From assembly GCA_046498185.1 (NCBI GenBank), contig JAWOBE010000049.1, forward strand, positions 1 to 46,250: a stretch of DNA of 46,250 bases. Reading direction: 5' to 3'. Below the pieces are notes generated by a model. It made no database searches, had not been told where the DNA came from, and worked only from the letters and a program-made list of their open reading frames with translations. The DNA is from CAYXDR01 sp046498185 (lineage in GTDB: Bacteria > Desulfobacterota > DSM-4660 > Desulfatiglandales > Desulfatiglandaceae). The stretch's first letter is position 1; the number at the start of each line of letters is the position of its first letter. The position numbers and the translations under genes are program-made. Below, one piece after another: positions 7,135 to 15,465 of this stretch.

Positions 7135-8499
7135 ATGAACGTTTTAATGAACATAGGAATGAACCATGAAACGGCCCCGGTTTCGCTCAGGGAGCGTCTA
7201 GCCGTGGAAGCAGGCAGCGGAACTTCGGCTCAGGCGGTTTTGCGAGAGTGCAGCGCCGTGAAGGAAGCCTTGTTTATCTCCACGTGCAACAGGGTGGAGG
7301 CGGTGGCGGTTGCGGAAAACCCGGGTCGAGCCGAAGAAGCGTTGCTTTCGGTCATGGCCGAAACGGGCGGGATTTCATCGGATGAACTTTCCGGTTTTAT
7401 TTACAGGCTGGTCGATGGTGATGCTGTAAAGCATATTTTTATGGTTGCCTCCAGCCTCGATTCGATGATAGTGGGAGAGCCGCAAATCCTGGGGCAGATA
7501 AAAAAGGCATATACCTGCGCCGTGGCGGGGAAAACATCCGGAGTGGTCTTGAATCGGCTTATGCACCGGGCTTTTCACGTGGCCAAACGCGTCAGGACCG
7601 AAACCGGCGTATGTGAAGCCGCCGTATCCGTCGGTTATGCCGCCGTTGAAATGGCCAAAAAAATTTTCAACAGGCTGGAAGGTAAAAAAGTGCTGCTCAT
7701 TGGGGCCGGAGAAATGGCCGAGCTTGCAGCCCGACATTTGATGGGGCAGGGGGCCGGTTCCCTGGTGGTGGCCAACCGTACCTTCGATCGAGCGAGGGAG
7801 GTGGCCCGCTGTTTCAATGCTGTGGCAGTGGATCTGAATGAAATCGAATACCAGCTGTTGGATGCGGATATAATTATAACCTCAACCGGTTCTCCGGGCC
7901 ATATTTTGACATATAGCCAGCTCAAAAAATCTCTGAGAAAAAGACGCAACCGGCCGCTTTTCATAATAGACATCGCGGTCCCCAGGGATGTGGACCCGGA
8001 GATAAACCGCCTGGATAATGTATATGTTTACGACATAGACGACCTGAAAGGGGTGATAACTCTGAACGTCGCCCAGCGGCGCCAGGAAAGTCTGAAGGCC
8101 GAGAGAATAGTGGTAGAAGAGGTCGCCAAATTCGAGAAATGGCTGGAAACGCTTCATGTTGTACCCACGATAGCCGCTCTAAGGAAAAAGGCTGCAAGCC
8201 TGGTTGCGACGGAATTGAAACGAAGCCGCTCATCCTTGAACGACCTCAGCCCCAAGCAGCTCTCTGCGGTTCAAACGCTTGTAAACTCTGTGGCCGAAAA
8301 AATCATCAACGACCCGATACTTTTTTTAAAAAACAAAGCGGAAAGTTCAACACGCGACCGATATCTGGATGTGGCGAGACGCCTTTTCAGGCTTGATAAC
8401 GATATAATTTCCGGCGGTCATCAAAAAACCAAAGACACAGGCGGCTCCGAAAAAGCCACCGGGAACTCGGAGGAACCTTTATGGATGTCCAAAAGATGA
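7135..8499 (+). CDS. hemA: glutamyl-tRNA reductase
   Basis: A 454-residue enzyme catalysing the first committed step of the C5 tetrapyrrole pathway, glutamyl-tRNA to glutamate-1-semialdehyde with NADPH. The N-terminal MNIGMNHETAPVSLRERLA and STCNRVE (catalytic Cys51) are diagnostic. GEPQILGQIKKAY, the NADPH-binding GAGEMAELAARHL at about 191 and the C-terminal dimerisation helix region follow. The last 35 residues are low-complexity and charged, beyond the usual end of the family, and this tail overlaps the next gene by 19 bp. With the siroheme gene and the CcsA/HemX-like gene upstream it forms a tetrapyrrole operon. hemC and hemB are not in this window. Confidence 0.96.
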   Translation: MNVLMNIGMNHETAPVSLRERLAVEAGSGTSAQAVLRECSAVKEALFISTCNRVEAVAVAENPGRAEEALLSVMAETGGISSDELSGFIYRLVDGDAVKHIFMVASSLDSMIVGEPQILGQIKKAYTCAVAGKTSGVVLNRLMHRAFHVAKRVRTETGVCEAAVSVGYAAVEMAKKIFNRLEGKKVLLIGAGEMAELAARHLMGQGAGSLVVANRTFDRAREVARCFNAVAVDLNEIEYQLLDADIIITSTGSPGHILTYSQLKKSLRKRRNRPLFIIDIAVPRDVDPEINRLDNVYVYDIDDLKGVITLNVAQRRQESLKAERIVVEEVAKFEKWLETLHVVPTIAALRKKAASLVATELKRSRSSLNDLSPKQLSAVQTLVNSVAEKIINDPILFLKNKAESSTRDRYLDVARRLFRLDNDIISGGHQKTKDTGGSEKATGNSEEPLWMSKR

Positions 8500-8837
8500 T
8501 TTCAAATTTGATGAAACATAGCGATTCCAGGAAAATGGGCATGATTGCATCCCACCTGGGAATCGTAAGGGAAACATCCCGCGGTGGAGATTATGTTGAG
8601 TATATAGAGGTCACCTATGACTCTGAAAAGTTAAAAAAAATAATAGATGATATTTCAAATTTACCGGGAATAGTCGACGTGGCGGTTGAAACTGCATCCG
8701 GGAGGCTCGAAATCGGTGATCCTGTGATGGCCGTAGTTGTGGGCGGAGATATCCGCGAAAACGTTTTCCCCGCCCTCATCAAGGCAGTGGAGCGCATTAA
8801 GAGCGAAGCATGCGTCAAAAATGAATCGCTTCAGTAA
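8481..8837 (+). CDS. MoaE-like molybdopterin synthase large subunit
   Basis: A 118-residue protein aligning with MoaE, the large subunit that adds sulfur to cyclic pyranopterin monophosphate using thiocarboxylated MoaD. The recognisable pieces are MIASHLGIVRETSRGG (family GxVR), the central YDSEKLKKIIDDI and GRLEIGDPVMAVVVGG near residue 80. The family's HRxxAF motif reads IRENVF, so its histidine is lost, although K113 near the C-terminus matches one catalytic lysine position. It is shorter than typical MoaE and diverged. GGAGG precedes the ATG, which lies inside the end of hemA. moaC follows 86 bp later, supporting a Moco role. No moaD or moaA is in the window. Confidence 0.75.
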   Translation: MDVQKMISNLMKHSDSRKMGMIASHLGIVRETSRGGDYVEYIEVTYDSEKLKKIIDDISNLPGIVDVAVETASGRLEIGDPVMAVVVGGDIRENVFPALIKAVERIKSEACVKNESLQ

Positions 8838-8863
8838 ACGGATTTTGATACAGGCATAAAATG

Positions 8864-8900
8864 ACCGGCACATATAGATGTGGAAAGAACCGGTGCCGGT
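8864..8900 (+). promoter_or_regulatory. inverted repeat before moaC
   Basis: ACCGGCAC at 8864-8871 is complementary to GTGCCGGT at 8893-8900. The loop is 21 nt and the structure lies just upstream of the moaC ribosome site. Transcribed as RNA it would form an 8-bp GC-rich stem and could act on moaC translation. It is far too small for the known Moco riboswitch fold. Confidence 0.35.
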
Positions 8901-8923
8901 TCAAATAATCCAGGAGTCGCGCT

Positions 8924-9364
8924 ATGGGAATGATAGATATATCAGAAAAACCAATTATCAGGCGGGAAGCTGAAGCCGCAGGCGTCATCGTCCTCAGCAA
9001 GGTAACAATAAGCAAAATAAAATCCAGGGAAATTCGCAAAGGAGATCCACTGGCGGTGGCGGAAATAGCCGCGATGACTGCTGCCAAGCAAACCCATCTC
9101 CTTATTCCGCACTGTCACCAGATTGCGCTTGATAAAGTGGACGTCTTTTTTGTTATAGAAGAAGATTTCATCGAAGCCCACTGCACAGTTCTCGCAAAGG
9201 CAAAAACCGGCGTGGAAATGGAGGCCCTGGTGGGAGTTACAACCGCACTGAACACTATTTGGGACATGGTCAAATATCTTGAAAAGGACGAAAAGGGCGG
9301 TTATCCAACAACGATGATTAAAGACGTGAAAGTCCTTAGAAAACAAAAAGGGCCGATTTCCTGA
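8924..9364 (+). CDS. moaC: cyclic pyranopterin monophosphate synthase
   Basis: A 146-residue enzyme of molybdenum-cofactor synthesis. With the radical SAM enzyme MoaA it makes cPMP from GTP. Diagnostic segments are MIDISEKPIIRREA, KGDPLAVAEIAAMTAAKQT, LIPHCHQIALDKVDV (active-site histidines) and TGVEMEALVGVTTALNTIWDMVK. Length matches the family. AGGAG precedes the ATG. It is the second Moco gene after the moaE-like gene. Molybdo- or tungstoenzymes such as formate dehydrogenases would be the consumers in an anaerobe of this type. Confidence 0.96.
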   Translation: MGMIDISEKPIIRREAEAAGVIVLSKVTISKIKSREIRKGDPLAVAEIAAMTAAKQTHLLIPHCHQIALDKVDVFFVIEEDFIEAHCTVLAKAKTGVEMEALVGVTTALNTIWDMVKYLEKDEKGGYPTTMIKDVKVLRKQKGPIS

Positions 9365-9375
9365 GGAGATTTTTC

Positions 9376-10269
9376 ATGAACGCCGCGGTAAGATCAATGG
9401 GTTTCATCGGCGCCGGGAAAGTCGGTTCGTCGCTTGCATTAAATCTTTCCGAGGCTGGTTATCACGTCGTGGTGGTCGCCGATAGGGACAATGCCGCGGC
9501 TGCACGACTGGCGGAAGCCATGGACGGCTGCAACCCGGTTCAATGCGCTCAGGACGCAGCTGAAAGGGCTGACTTTGTTTTCATTACCACACCCGATGAC
9601 AAGATAGGCCCGGTTTGCGACACAGTTCAGTGGAAGCAGGGGCAATTGGTAGTGCACTGCAGCGGTGCAGCTTCCATAGATGTGTTGGCTTCGGCTGCCG
9701 GGCATGGAGCGTTGACCGGCTCATTTCACCCATGCCAGGCCTTTGCAAGCGCCGCCGAAGCTTTAAAAAACATACCGGGTTCGACCTTCGCGATTGAAGC
9801 AGATGGTCCTCTGGCCGGGATTTTGGAAAACATTGCAATTGACCTGGGTTGCGAATATATTCGGCTGGGACCCGGAGACAAAGCGCTTTATCATGCTGCC
9901 GCGGTGCTTGTAAGTAATTATGTGGTGACTCTTTTAAAAATCAGTACTGATTTTTTCTACGAAATGGGGATTGAGCGCGCTTCTGCAGTGAAGATTTTAA
10001 TGCCGCTCATGAAGGGGAACCTTTTTAATATCGAACGACTGGGTATACCGAACTGTTTGACCGGTCCTATTGCGAGAGGAGATACGGGCACGATTGACAA
10101 ACATGTCCAGAGCATCCTTGAGCGTTCCCCAAAAAATCTTGAACTGTATGCGGAGTTGGGGCTTATGACGCTGCCCATGGCCGTTGAAAAGGGAGGGTTG
10201 TCCGAAAAAGCCGAAACAACACTGAAGAGGCTTTTCAGAGACGCCCTGCAGCGACGCACGGGGCCTTGA
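9376..10269 (+). CDS. Rossmann-like / DUF2520 oxidoreductase
   Basis: A 297-residue protein. The N-terminal NAD(P)-binding fold has MGFIGAGKVGSSLALNL at about residues 8-24 and FITTPDDKI, resembling pyrroline-5-carboxylate or ketopantoate reductases. The C-terminal half matches DUF2520, with GSFHPCQAF and YHAAAVLVSNYVVTLL. The family is widespread in bacteria and its substrate is not established. The gene starts 11 bp after moaC and has a ribosome site (GAGGAG), so it is probably in the same transcript, though a Moco role is only a possibility. GC-rich hairpin sequence follows the stop. Confidence 0.85.
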   Translation: MNAAVRSMGFIGAGKVGSSLALNLSEAGYHVVVVADRDNAAAARLAEAMDGCNPVQCAQDAAERADFVFITTPDDKIGPVCDTVQWKQGQLVVHCSGAASIDVLASAAGHGALTGSFHPCQAFASAAEALKNIPGSTFAIEADGPLAGILENIAIDLGCEYIRLGPGDKALYHAAAVLVSNYVVTLLKISTDFFYEMGIERASAVKILMPLMKGNLFNIERLGIPNCLTGPIARGDTGTIDKHVQSILERSPKNLELYAELGLMTLPMAVEKGGLSEKAETTLKRLFRDALQRRTGP

Positions 10270-10293
10270 TCGGTTGTATTCCATAGGGTAGTG

Positions 10294-10316
10294 TCCATCC
10301 GGCATTTCCGGATGGA
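10294..10316. repeat. 9-bp perfect hairpin, copy shared with 15706
   Basis: TCCATCCGG at 10294-10302 pairs with CCGGATGGA at 10308-10316 around a 5-nt loop. The arm with its left flank, TAGTGTCCATCCGG, occurs again in reverse complement at 15706-15719. No T-run follows, so it is not a classical terminator. It looks like one member of a small dispersed repeat. Confidence 0.55.
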
Positions 10317-10373
10317 AACTCGGTAAGCATTCGGCATTTGTTGTCAAATCATCAAAACAAAAAAGGATTGTCA

Positions 10374-11057
10374 ATGAAGAAATCCCTGCTTCTCCTTGTT
10401 GCAATAACGGCTGTTTTGAGCGGTCCCGCGGTTGGAACCACGCTCGCTGAAAGGGTATATATAACTGATTCCTTCAAAGTTACCTGCAGATCAGGTCCCA
10501 GCACCGATCACAAAATCATTCGGATGCTGGATTCGGGAAAGCCGCTGGAAGCCCTGCGATCCGAATCTGGTTGGACGCTTATCAGGATTCCGTCCTCAGC
10601 AGGGGACACAATTGAGGGATGGGTGCTCGAAAGGTATCTGATGTCGAGGGTACCGTGGAAAAATCAAGCCGAGGCGTTGAGGGCTGAAAACGAAAGTCTA
10701 AAAAAGAAGCTTGCATCCATAGAAGGAGACTGGGAAGGAGTCAAGGAGTCCGCCGAGCAACGGATGAACGAACTTGCGACGACCCAGGCAGAGCTCGAAA
10801 AACTTCGGCAGGAATATGAAAGTCTTAAATCCGGGGCCTCCGAATACCTTGAACTTAAAGAACAATATTCGAACATGAAGGCCGAATTCGAAGCCAATAT
10901 GGAAAAGCTTCAAAATCTATCAGAAGAAAACCGCGTGCTCAGATCCATGGAAAGGACTAAATGGTTTGCAACCGGGGCCGCCGTGCTGGTTTGCGGGCTG
11001 GTGATCGGCCTTATCTTCGGTCGCAGGGAGAAAAAAAGGCGCTCTTCGTATTTATGA
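10374..11057 (+). CDS. SH3-domain membrane-anchored coiled-coil protein (TIGR04211/YgiM type)
   Basis: A 227-residue protein starting at the ATG at 10374, which has AAAGGA upstream; the in-frame TTG 36 bp before has none. The layout is: signal peptide (about 1-24); bacterial SH3 domain at about 27-90 with the pattern FKVTCRSGPSTDHKIIRML and GWTLIRI...GWVLERYL; a long charged coiled coil at about 95-195; one transmembrane helix (TGAAVLVCGLVIGLIFG); and a short basic tail. This matches the YgiM-like architecture, in which the periplasmic SH3 domain is thought to bind cell-wall material. Function is unproven. It stands alone between a DUF2520 gene and an acyl-CoA dehydrogenase gene. Confidence 0.85.
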   Translation: MKKSLLLLVAITAVLSGPAVGTTLAERVYITDSFKVTCRSGPSTDHKIIRMLDSGKPLEALRSESGWTLIRIPSSAGDTIEGWVLERYLMSRVPWKNQAEALRAENESLKKKLASIEGDWEGVKESAEQRMNELATTQAELEKLRQEYESLKSGASEYLELKEQYSNMKAEFEANMEKLQNLSEENRVLRSMERTKWFATGAAVLVCGLVIGLIFGRREKKRRSSYL

Positions 11058-11127
11058 GATCCGGATTTTGCCTTGAATACGATCATGCCGTTGTTCTATA
11101 GTGCGCCGTCGATGAGGTGGATAAACA

Positions 11128-12270
11128 ATGCGTCTTGAGCCTACCATGAAACAGGCCGTCATTCGAAGGACAGTAAGACGGTTCGGCCAGCACCGTCTTG
11201 CCCAAGCGGCCGTCGAAATGGACACCAGCGGTCGTTTTTCGGACGAAGTCGCCCAACGCATGGCCGAGCTTCAATACTTCGGCCTCGAGGCATCGGATGA
11301 ATACGGAGGTGCAGGCCTTGATCCAATCAGCTACGCGATCGTAATCGAAGAAGTATCCCGCGCCAATGCAGCGATGGGCCTATGCATCGCCGTCCACAAC
11401 GGCGTTGCGGTATATCCCCTGATAAATTTCGGAAACGAAGGGCAAATCGGTCGATTCCTGCAACCCATGGCCACCGGCGAATCCATTGGCACATTCTGCC
11501 TCACGGAGCCCAATGCCGGTTCCGACCCGTCATCCCTTGAAACGTCCGCCCAAAAATCCGGAACCGGCTACCTGCTGAACGGCAACAAGGTATTTGTAAC
11601 AAACGGTGGCATTTCAAAAATAAATCTGATATTCGCCGCCATGAACGGTTCCGGAACAAAACGCACATTTTCAGTTTTTCTGGTGGAATCATCCAGGCAT
11701 GGTTTGCTCAAAGGCCCGCAGGAAGAACTTATGGGTATGCGCGGAAACCCGGTCTGCCCTATCTCGCTTCATGATTGCTGGGTACCGGAGGAGAATCTGC
11801 TCGGAGGAGAAGGCCGGGGGTTGAAGGTGGCTCTTGAAACACTTAACGGCGGGCGTATAGGAATCGCCGCCCAGTCGCTCGGCATCGCCCAGGCGTGCCT
11901 CGACGTCTCGTTGAAATATGCCGGAGAAAGACGCCAGTTCGGCAGGAGTATCTCTTCTTTCGGTGCGGTGCAGAATATGCTGGCCGATACGGCCACCCGG
12001 ATAGAAGCGGCCCGTTTGTTGACCTACAGGGCCTGTCATTTTAAAGCGAGCGGGGGAGGATCTTCGGCATATTCGGCTATGGCCAAATTGAATGCGAGTG
12101 AAACCGCAGTCGAGGCCGCTCGCGTGGCGGTTCAGATACACGGAGGATACGGATATACGAAAGCATATCCCGTCGAGCGTTATTACCGTGACGCAAAAGT
12201 TTGTGAAATTTACGAAGGAACCTCGGAAGTGCAGCGTATGGTTATCGCCAGGGCCCTGCTGGGCCGGTGA
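11128..12270 (+). CDS. acyl-CoA dehydrogenase
   Basis: A 380-residue flavoprotein that oxidises an acyl-CoA to the 2-enoyl-CoA and passes electrons to ETF. It has the standard fold order: N-terminal helices; the flavin-contacting FCLTEPNAGSD and KVFVTNGG; then the C-terminal domain with RRQFGRSISSFGAVQ, QIHGGYGYTKAYPVERYYRDAK in two parts, and the catalytic base E363 in YEGTSEVQR. GAGGTGG lies 7 bp before the ATG. Two electron-transfer flavoprotein genes follow 173 bp downstream, an arrangement that points to dedicated electron acceptors. Chain-length specificity cannot be read from the sequence; short- to medium-chain substrates are most usual for this position of the base. Confidence 0.95.
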   Translation: MRLEPTMKQAVIRRTVRRFGQHRLAQAAVEMDTSGRFSDEVAQRMAELQYFGLEASDEYGGAGLDPISYAIVIEEVSRANAAMGLCIAVHNGVAVYPLINFGNEGQIGRFLQPMATGESIGTFCLTEPNAGSDPSSLETSAQKSGTGYLLNGNKVFVTNGGISKINLIFAAMNGSGTKRTFSVFLVESSRHGLLKGPQEELMGMRGNPVCPISLHDCWVPEENLLGGEGRGLKVALETLNGGRIGIAAQSLGIAQACLDVSLKYAGERRQFGRSISSFGAVQNMLADTATRIEAARLLTYRACHFKASGGGSSAYSAMAKLNASETAVEAARVAVQIHGGYGYTKAYPVERYYRDAKVCEIYEGTSEVQRMVIARALLGR

Positions 12271-12325
12271 AAATAGGTTCCACAATCCAGCTGCAATAAC
12301 CAATGGGCCGGGATCGCCATCCAAG

Positions 12326-12356
12326 ACCCCGACTCCGATACCGATTCCGACGCCGG
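12326..12356. repeat. CCGAYN hexamer repeat fragment
   Basis: Consecutive units CCGACT, CCGATA, CCGATT and CCGACG lie between the acyl-CoA dehydrogenase gene and etfB. The order matches part of the arm of the element at 15466. The conserved tail of the larger elements is absent. An open frame through it encodes a PTPIPIPTP run, which is a by-product of the repeat rather than a gene. Confidence 0.6.
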
Positions 12357-12443
12357 CCGATCGGGCAGCTAGGAAAATTGCATCCATGGGGGTGTAAGGG
12401 CCCGACGGTTTATTCATGAAGGGTTCAAATAAACGGGAAGACC

Positions 12444-13259
12444 ATGAACATTGTTGTATGTATAAAGCAGGTGCCTGATGTTCCTGCCATCCGAATCGAC
12501 CGCGAGAGGATGACCGTAGCCAGGGATGGTGTCGAGAGCATCATCAATCCCCTCGACATGATAGCCCTCGAAGCGGCTTTAAGTCTCAGGAGCGAAGTGG
12601 GAGGCACGGTGTCGGTCGTTACCATGGGACCGCCCCAGAGCGAAGAGGCGCTGAGAGAAGCGCTGGCGGCAGGAGCAGACTCTGCATTGCTTCTTACCGA
12701 TAAAGAATTCGCCGGTGGAGACACGCTTGCAACCTCGACCGCACTTGGCGCGGCAATAGCCCGGATGAAGCCTTCAGCCGACCTTGTTCTTTGTGGAATG
12801 CACACCATAGACAGTGACACGGGTCATGTGGGCCCGCAGATCGCCGAACAACTCGGCATTCCACAGGTCTGCGGAGTGAATGAAATATGCATTGGAGATG
12901 ACTGCCTGTTTGTCGAGAGGTCGGGTGACGGGTTTTTGGATACGATAAAACTTCGCCTTCCAGCGCTTATAACAGTGGCTCAGGGTGCATCCCCGGTGGT
13001 GGACATCACGCTCGGCGCTCTTGAAAAAGCGTTTTCGACTGGTGCGGTCGAAACGGCCGGGAGGCGGGAATTGGGGCTTGAAGCCGATGAGGTCGGGCTC
13101 AAAGGCTCCGCCACAATGGTTTCTTCACTTCGAACGCCTCCCCCGAAAAAGAATTCCGGAAAACCACACTGCGGTACACCTGAGGTCCTCTGCGACATAT
13201 TGATCAGAACACTTGAAACACTTAACATCATTGACGAGGCTGATGACAAAGAGCAATGA
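12444..13259 (+). CDS. etfB: electron transfer flavoprotein beta subunit
   Basis: A 271-residue EtfB. It begins MNIVVCIKQVPD and continues with INPLDMIALEAALSL, the family signature VSVVTMGPPQSEEALREALAAGAD and DLVLCGMHTIDSDTGHVGPQIAEQLG, all typical of the AMP/FAD-binding beta subunit. It forms a heterodimer with EtfA and takes electrons from acyl-CoA dehydrogenases. In anaerobes some EtfAB carry a second FAD and bifurcate electrons; the sequence alone does not show whether this pair does. The gene overlaps etfA by 17 bp. Confidence 0.95.
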   Translation: MNIVVCIKQVPDVPAIRIDRERMTVARDGVESIINPLDMIALEAALSLRSEVGGTVSVVTMGPPQSEEALREALAAGADSALLLTDKEFAGGDTLATSTALGAAIARMKPSADLVLCGMHTIDSDTGHVGPQIAEQLGIPQVCGVNEICIGDDCLFVERSGDGFLDTIKLRLPALITVAQGASPVVDITLGALEKAFSTGAVETAGRRELGLEADEVGLKGSATMVSSLRTPPPKKNSGKPHCGTPEVLCDILIRTLETLNIIDEADDKEQ

Positions 13260-14253
13260 CATATGCGGCGGGGTCTGGGTTTTCGGTGATTACCGAAACT
13301 ATTTTGAAAACCGCGTGACACTGCAGCTTATAGCAAAGGCAAGGGCGCTCGCCGAAAAAATAGGCTGTGAAACGGCCGTCGCCGTTCTCGGCGACGATGT
13401 GCATCAGTTTGCGATGGAATACGTCGCACACGGGGCGGACATTGTCGTGGTAGGCGAGCATCCGGACTTGAAAGATTACAGGGTGGACGCCTATACGGAC
13501 ATACTATCCGAGTGGGTGCACTTCTTCGAACCCAGGGTATTTCTAGCCGGGGCCACGACCTTCGGAAAAGAATTTTTTCCCAGGCTTGCGAAACGCCTCA
13601 GCACAGGGTTGAGCGCTGATTGCGTGGCCCTTGAAATCGACGAAGCAACGGGACTATTGATTCAAACCACACCGGCATGGGGTGGAGAACTCCTCGCAGA
13701 TGTGGTCACTGCCGAGCGGCGTCCTCAGATGGCAACAGTGCATCCTGGGATCTTCAGCGAACGCCCCCATGACCGGGCAGCTACCGGACGCATTATATAT
13801 CCGGAAATCGGCCGGGTTTCCGAAGCTAGAATAGAAATAATCCGAAGCAGACGCCAAAAACCGGGGGAAATTAAACTCGAAGATTCACCGGTGGTTGTAG
13901 CGGGTGGAATGGGTTTGGGGTCAGGGGAAAATTTTCAAAAACTCTTTGAACTGGCAGAACTTCTTGGAGCCGAGGTAGGCGCGACGAGACCCGCGGTTTT
14001 AGCCGGGTGGGCGGAACAGGACAGAATGCTCGGACAGACCGGCAAAACTGTTAAGCCGAAGCTTCTTATATCGGTGGGAACATCCGGCGCCCTGCAATAT
14101 GTTACAGGTATCCAGGGCGCTGAAACGATCGTTGCAATAAACAGAGACCCTGATGCACGTATTTTTTCGATAGCGGATGTTGGAATTGTAGGGGATGCCG
14201 GAGAACTTGTTCAACGTTTGATTATTTCACTCAAAAAACGAAAAGGGCTCTGA
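13243..14253 (+). CDS. etfA: electron transfer flavoprotein alpha subunit
   Basis: A 336-residue EtfA from the ATG at 13243, preferred over an upstream TTG that lacks a ribosome site. It overlaps the end of etfB by 17 bp, suggesting translational coupling. The N-terminal domain starts GGVWVFGDYRN and contains FLAGATTFGKEFFPRLAKRL. The C-terminal FAD domain has VVVAGGMGLGSGENFQKL, GATRPAVLAGW and LLISVGTSGALQYVTGIQGA, then INRDPDARIFSIADVGIVGD in pieces. No ferredoxin domain is fused to it. Co-transcription with the upstream acyl-CoA dehydrogenase gene is plausible but a repeat-containing gap lies between. Confidence 0.95.
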   Translation: MTKSNDICGGVWVFGDYRNYFENRVTLQLIAKARALAEKIGCETAVAVLGDDVHQFAMEYVAHGADIVVVGEHPDLKDYRVDAYTDILSEWVHFFEPRVFLAGATTFGKEFFPRLAKRLSTGLSADCVALEIDEATGLLIQTTPAWGGELLADVVTAERRPQMATVHPGIFSERPHDRAATGRIIYPEIGRVSEARIEIIRSRRQKPGEIKLEDSPVVVAGGMGLGSGENFQKLFELAELLGAEVGATRPAVLAGWAEQDRMLGQTGKTVKPKLLISVGTSGALQYVTGIQGAETIVAINRDPDARIFSIADVGIVGDAGELVQRLIISLKKRKGL

Positions 14254-14264
14254 GGTTTTATGCG

Positions 14265-14717
14265 GTGAAGTTCACAGAAAGCAGGATAAGCGCACATCAT
14301 AATTATGTCGTAAACGCTATGACCACTCCTGGTTTTGCACTTGGAGATCCCGGCTCAAAGGACGGTTTTTTCTTTCTTGCGGATCCTGTTCTGCCCGGAG
14401 AAAAAACTCATAGGGTCCACGGCCGTCTGTTTGAAGCTTCAGGTGATAAGTCGTTGGAAATACTGTGGAACAGGATCGGTGACAACCCCGGCGGATGCCG
14501 GTATGAACTCATAGACGGGGGGTTCAAAATAACCCATCCCGGCGGTGAAATGTTCATTGAAGTATCCACCTACGAATTCACAAATGGCTATATAACCTAC
14601 ATCCGTGGCCTCGTGTTCGACGAACACGGGAATCCGCGGATGAAGCCGGAGGGCAAAGGCGTACGCGTGCTTGGTAACACCCAACTGGTTTTAGATCTTC
14701 CATTTACGGTCAAATAA
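14265..14717 (+). CDS. hypothetical protein
   Basis: A 150-residue protein starting at a GTG 11 bp after etfA; TGAGG lies 9 bp before it. I do not recognise the family. The sequence is soluble-looking, rich in glycine and aromatic residues, with several beta-strand-like segments and no signal peptide, membrane segment or cysteine cluster. Recognisable stretches include GFALGDPGSKDGFFFLADP and ITYIRGLVFDEHGNPRMKPE. Its tight spacing behind etfA suggests co-transcription with the electron-transfer flavoprotein genes. No function is proposed. Confidence 0.7.
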   Translation: MKFTESRISAHHNYVVNAMTTPGFALGDPGSKDGFFFLADPVLPGEKTHRVHGRLFEASGDKSLEILWNRIGDNPGGCRYELIDGGFKITHPGGEMFIEVSTYEFTNGYITYIRGLVFDEHGNPRMKPEGKGVRVLGNTQLVLDLPFTVK

Positions 14718-14749
14718 AAGGTTTTGAAGCCGAAAATTTCACCTTTTTT
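14716..14749 (+). terminator. weak intrinsic terminator after the etfBA unit
   Basis: AAAAGGT at 14716-14722 pairs with ACCTTTT at 14741-14747, ending in a six-T run. The stem has only two G-C pairs and starts within the stop codon, so efficiency is doubtful. It would separate this unit from the convergent minus-strand gene pair. Confidence 0.4.
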
Positions 14750-14819
14750 GCTCTTCGGTGCTTTCGATGGATGAAACAGGCTTATTGTTGTTGTCGCCGG
14801 ACCGGCAACCAGGCCTCAT

Positions 14820-14906
14820 TCACGTCGAAACACCCAGTTTCGGAAGCACGACCGCCTGTAAAATAAACCAGGCGACCACCACTAGAACCAGTATCCATAA
14901 ATTCAT
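14820..14906 (-). CDS. 28-residue single-helix membrane peptide
   Basis: A short open frame encodes a peptide beginning MNLWILVLVVVAWFILQ and ending VVLPKLGVST. Residues 3-21 form one hydrophobic helix and the tail is short and polar. AAAGGAA lies about 9 bp before the ATG. It sits 91 bp downstream of the FmdB-like gene on the same strand, so co-transcription is likely. The composition, ribosome site and clean start/stop make it a credible small membrane protein, but no function is known. It is too short for default gene finding. Confidence 0.5.
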   Translation of the reverse strand: MNLWILVLVVVAWFILQAVVLPKLGVST

Positions 14907-14997
14907 ATAGGTTTTTCCTTTCTGATTAAAAATTTTTAAAACGTTCACCTATTGTACTCCTGATCTCTCACGGCCGACCGCCGCACGGAAATCAGGC

Positions 14998-15207
14998 TCA
15001 CGAAAAACCTGAGGAGGGCGCGCAGCTTCCGGCGCTTCTGGATATTCCCCCGGGTGCAGACTGACCTGAAGAAAAACACGACATCTGCCGGTGAACGTCC
15101 CCGCTGCCGCATTCCGGACAATTCAGGCTAGATTCATCACTTGAAGAAAGCACCAACTGTTCAAAGACTTGATTACATGATTTACATTTGTATTCATAAA
15201 TAGGCAT
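14998..15207 (-). CDS. FmdB family zinc-ribbon protein
   Basis: A 69-residue protein with the FmdB signature: MPIYEYKCKSCNQVFEQL at the N-terminus, then LNCPECGSGDVHRQMS. The four cysteines, C8xxC11 and C30xxC33, form a rubredoxin-like zinc ribbon. The last 25 residues are low-complexity, rich in Ser, Gly and Ala, as is common in this family. GGAGAAG precedes the ATG. FmdB proteins are often annotated as regulators after a methylotroph study, but their role in other bacteria is unclear. A tiny membrane-peptide gene follows. Confidence 0.9.
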   Translation of the reverse strand: MPIYEYKCKSCNQVFEQLVLSSSDESSLNCPECGSGDVHRQMSCFSSGQSAPGGISRSAGSCAPSSGFS

Positions 15208-15465
15208 TGTTACTTCTCCACTCTAAATATCGATAACTTCTAATTCACGCGACGGGGACATCCCTCCGCTCAGCAACCTACACCTGGTCTTTTATAGAGG
15301 CCGAAAATGTAGAAAAGTTTCAAAACCTGCATCCGAAAATATTGCCGGTTTCGGCTGTCGGATGTTGAAGAGCTCTTGATTTTCAGCCGCGGGACCTTAA
15401 CATTAGCAATTAAGATAATAAACTCTATTGGTGCATTTTTCCATATGAATTTTCAGCGGGCGATT

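Noticed and set aside
8838..8923. Possible Moco riboswitch before moaC
   Set aside because: The gap is only 86 bp and contains a single hairpin, too small for the known motif.
12092..12397. 101-codon frame with a PTPIPIPTP run
   Set aside because: It overlaps the acyl-CoA dehydrogenase in another frame and continues into the CCGAYN fragment; the proline run is a repeat artefact.
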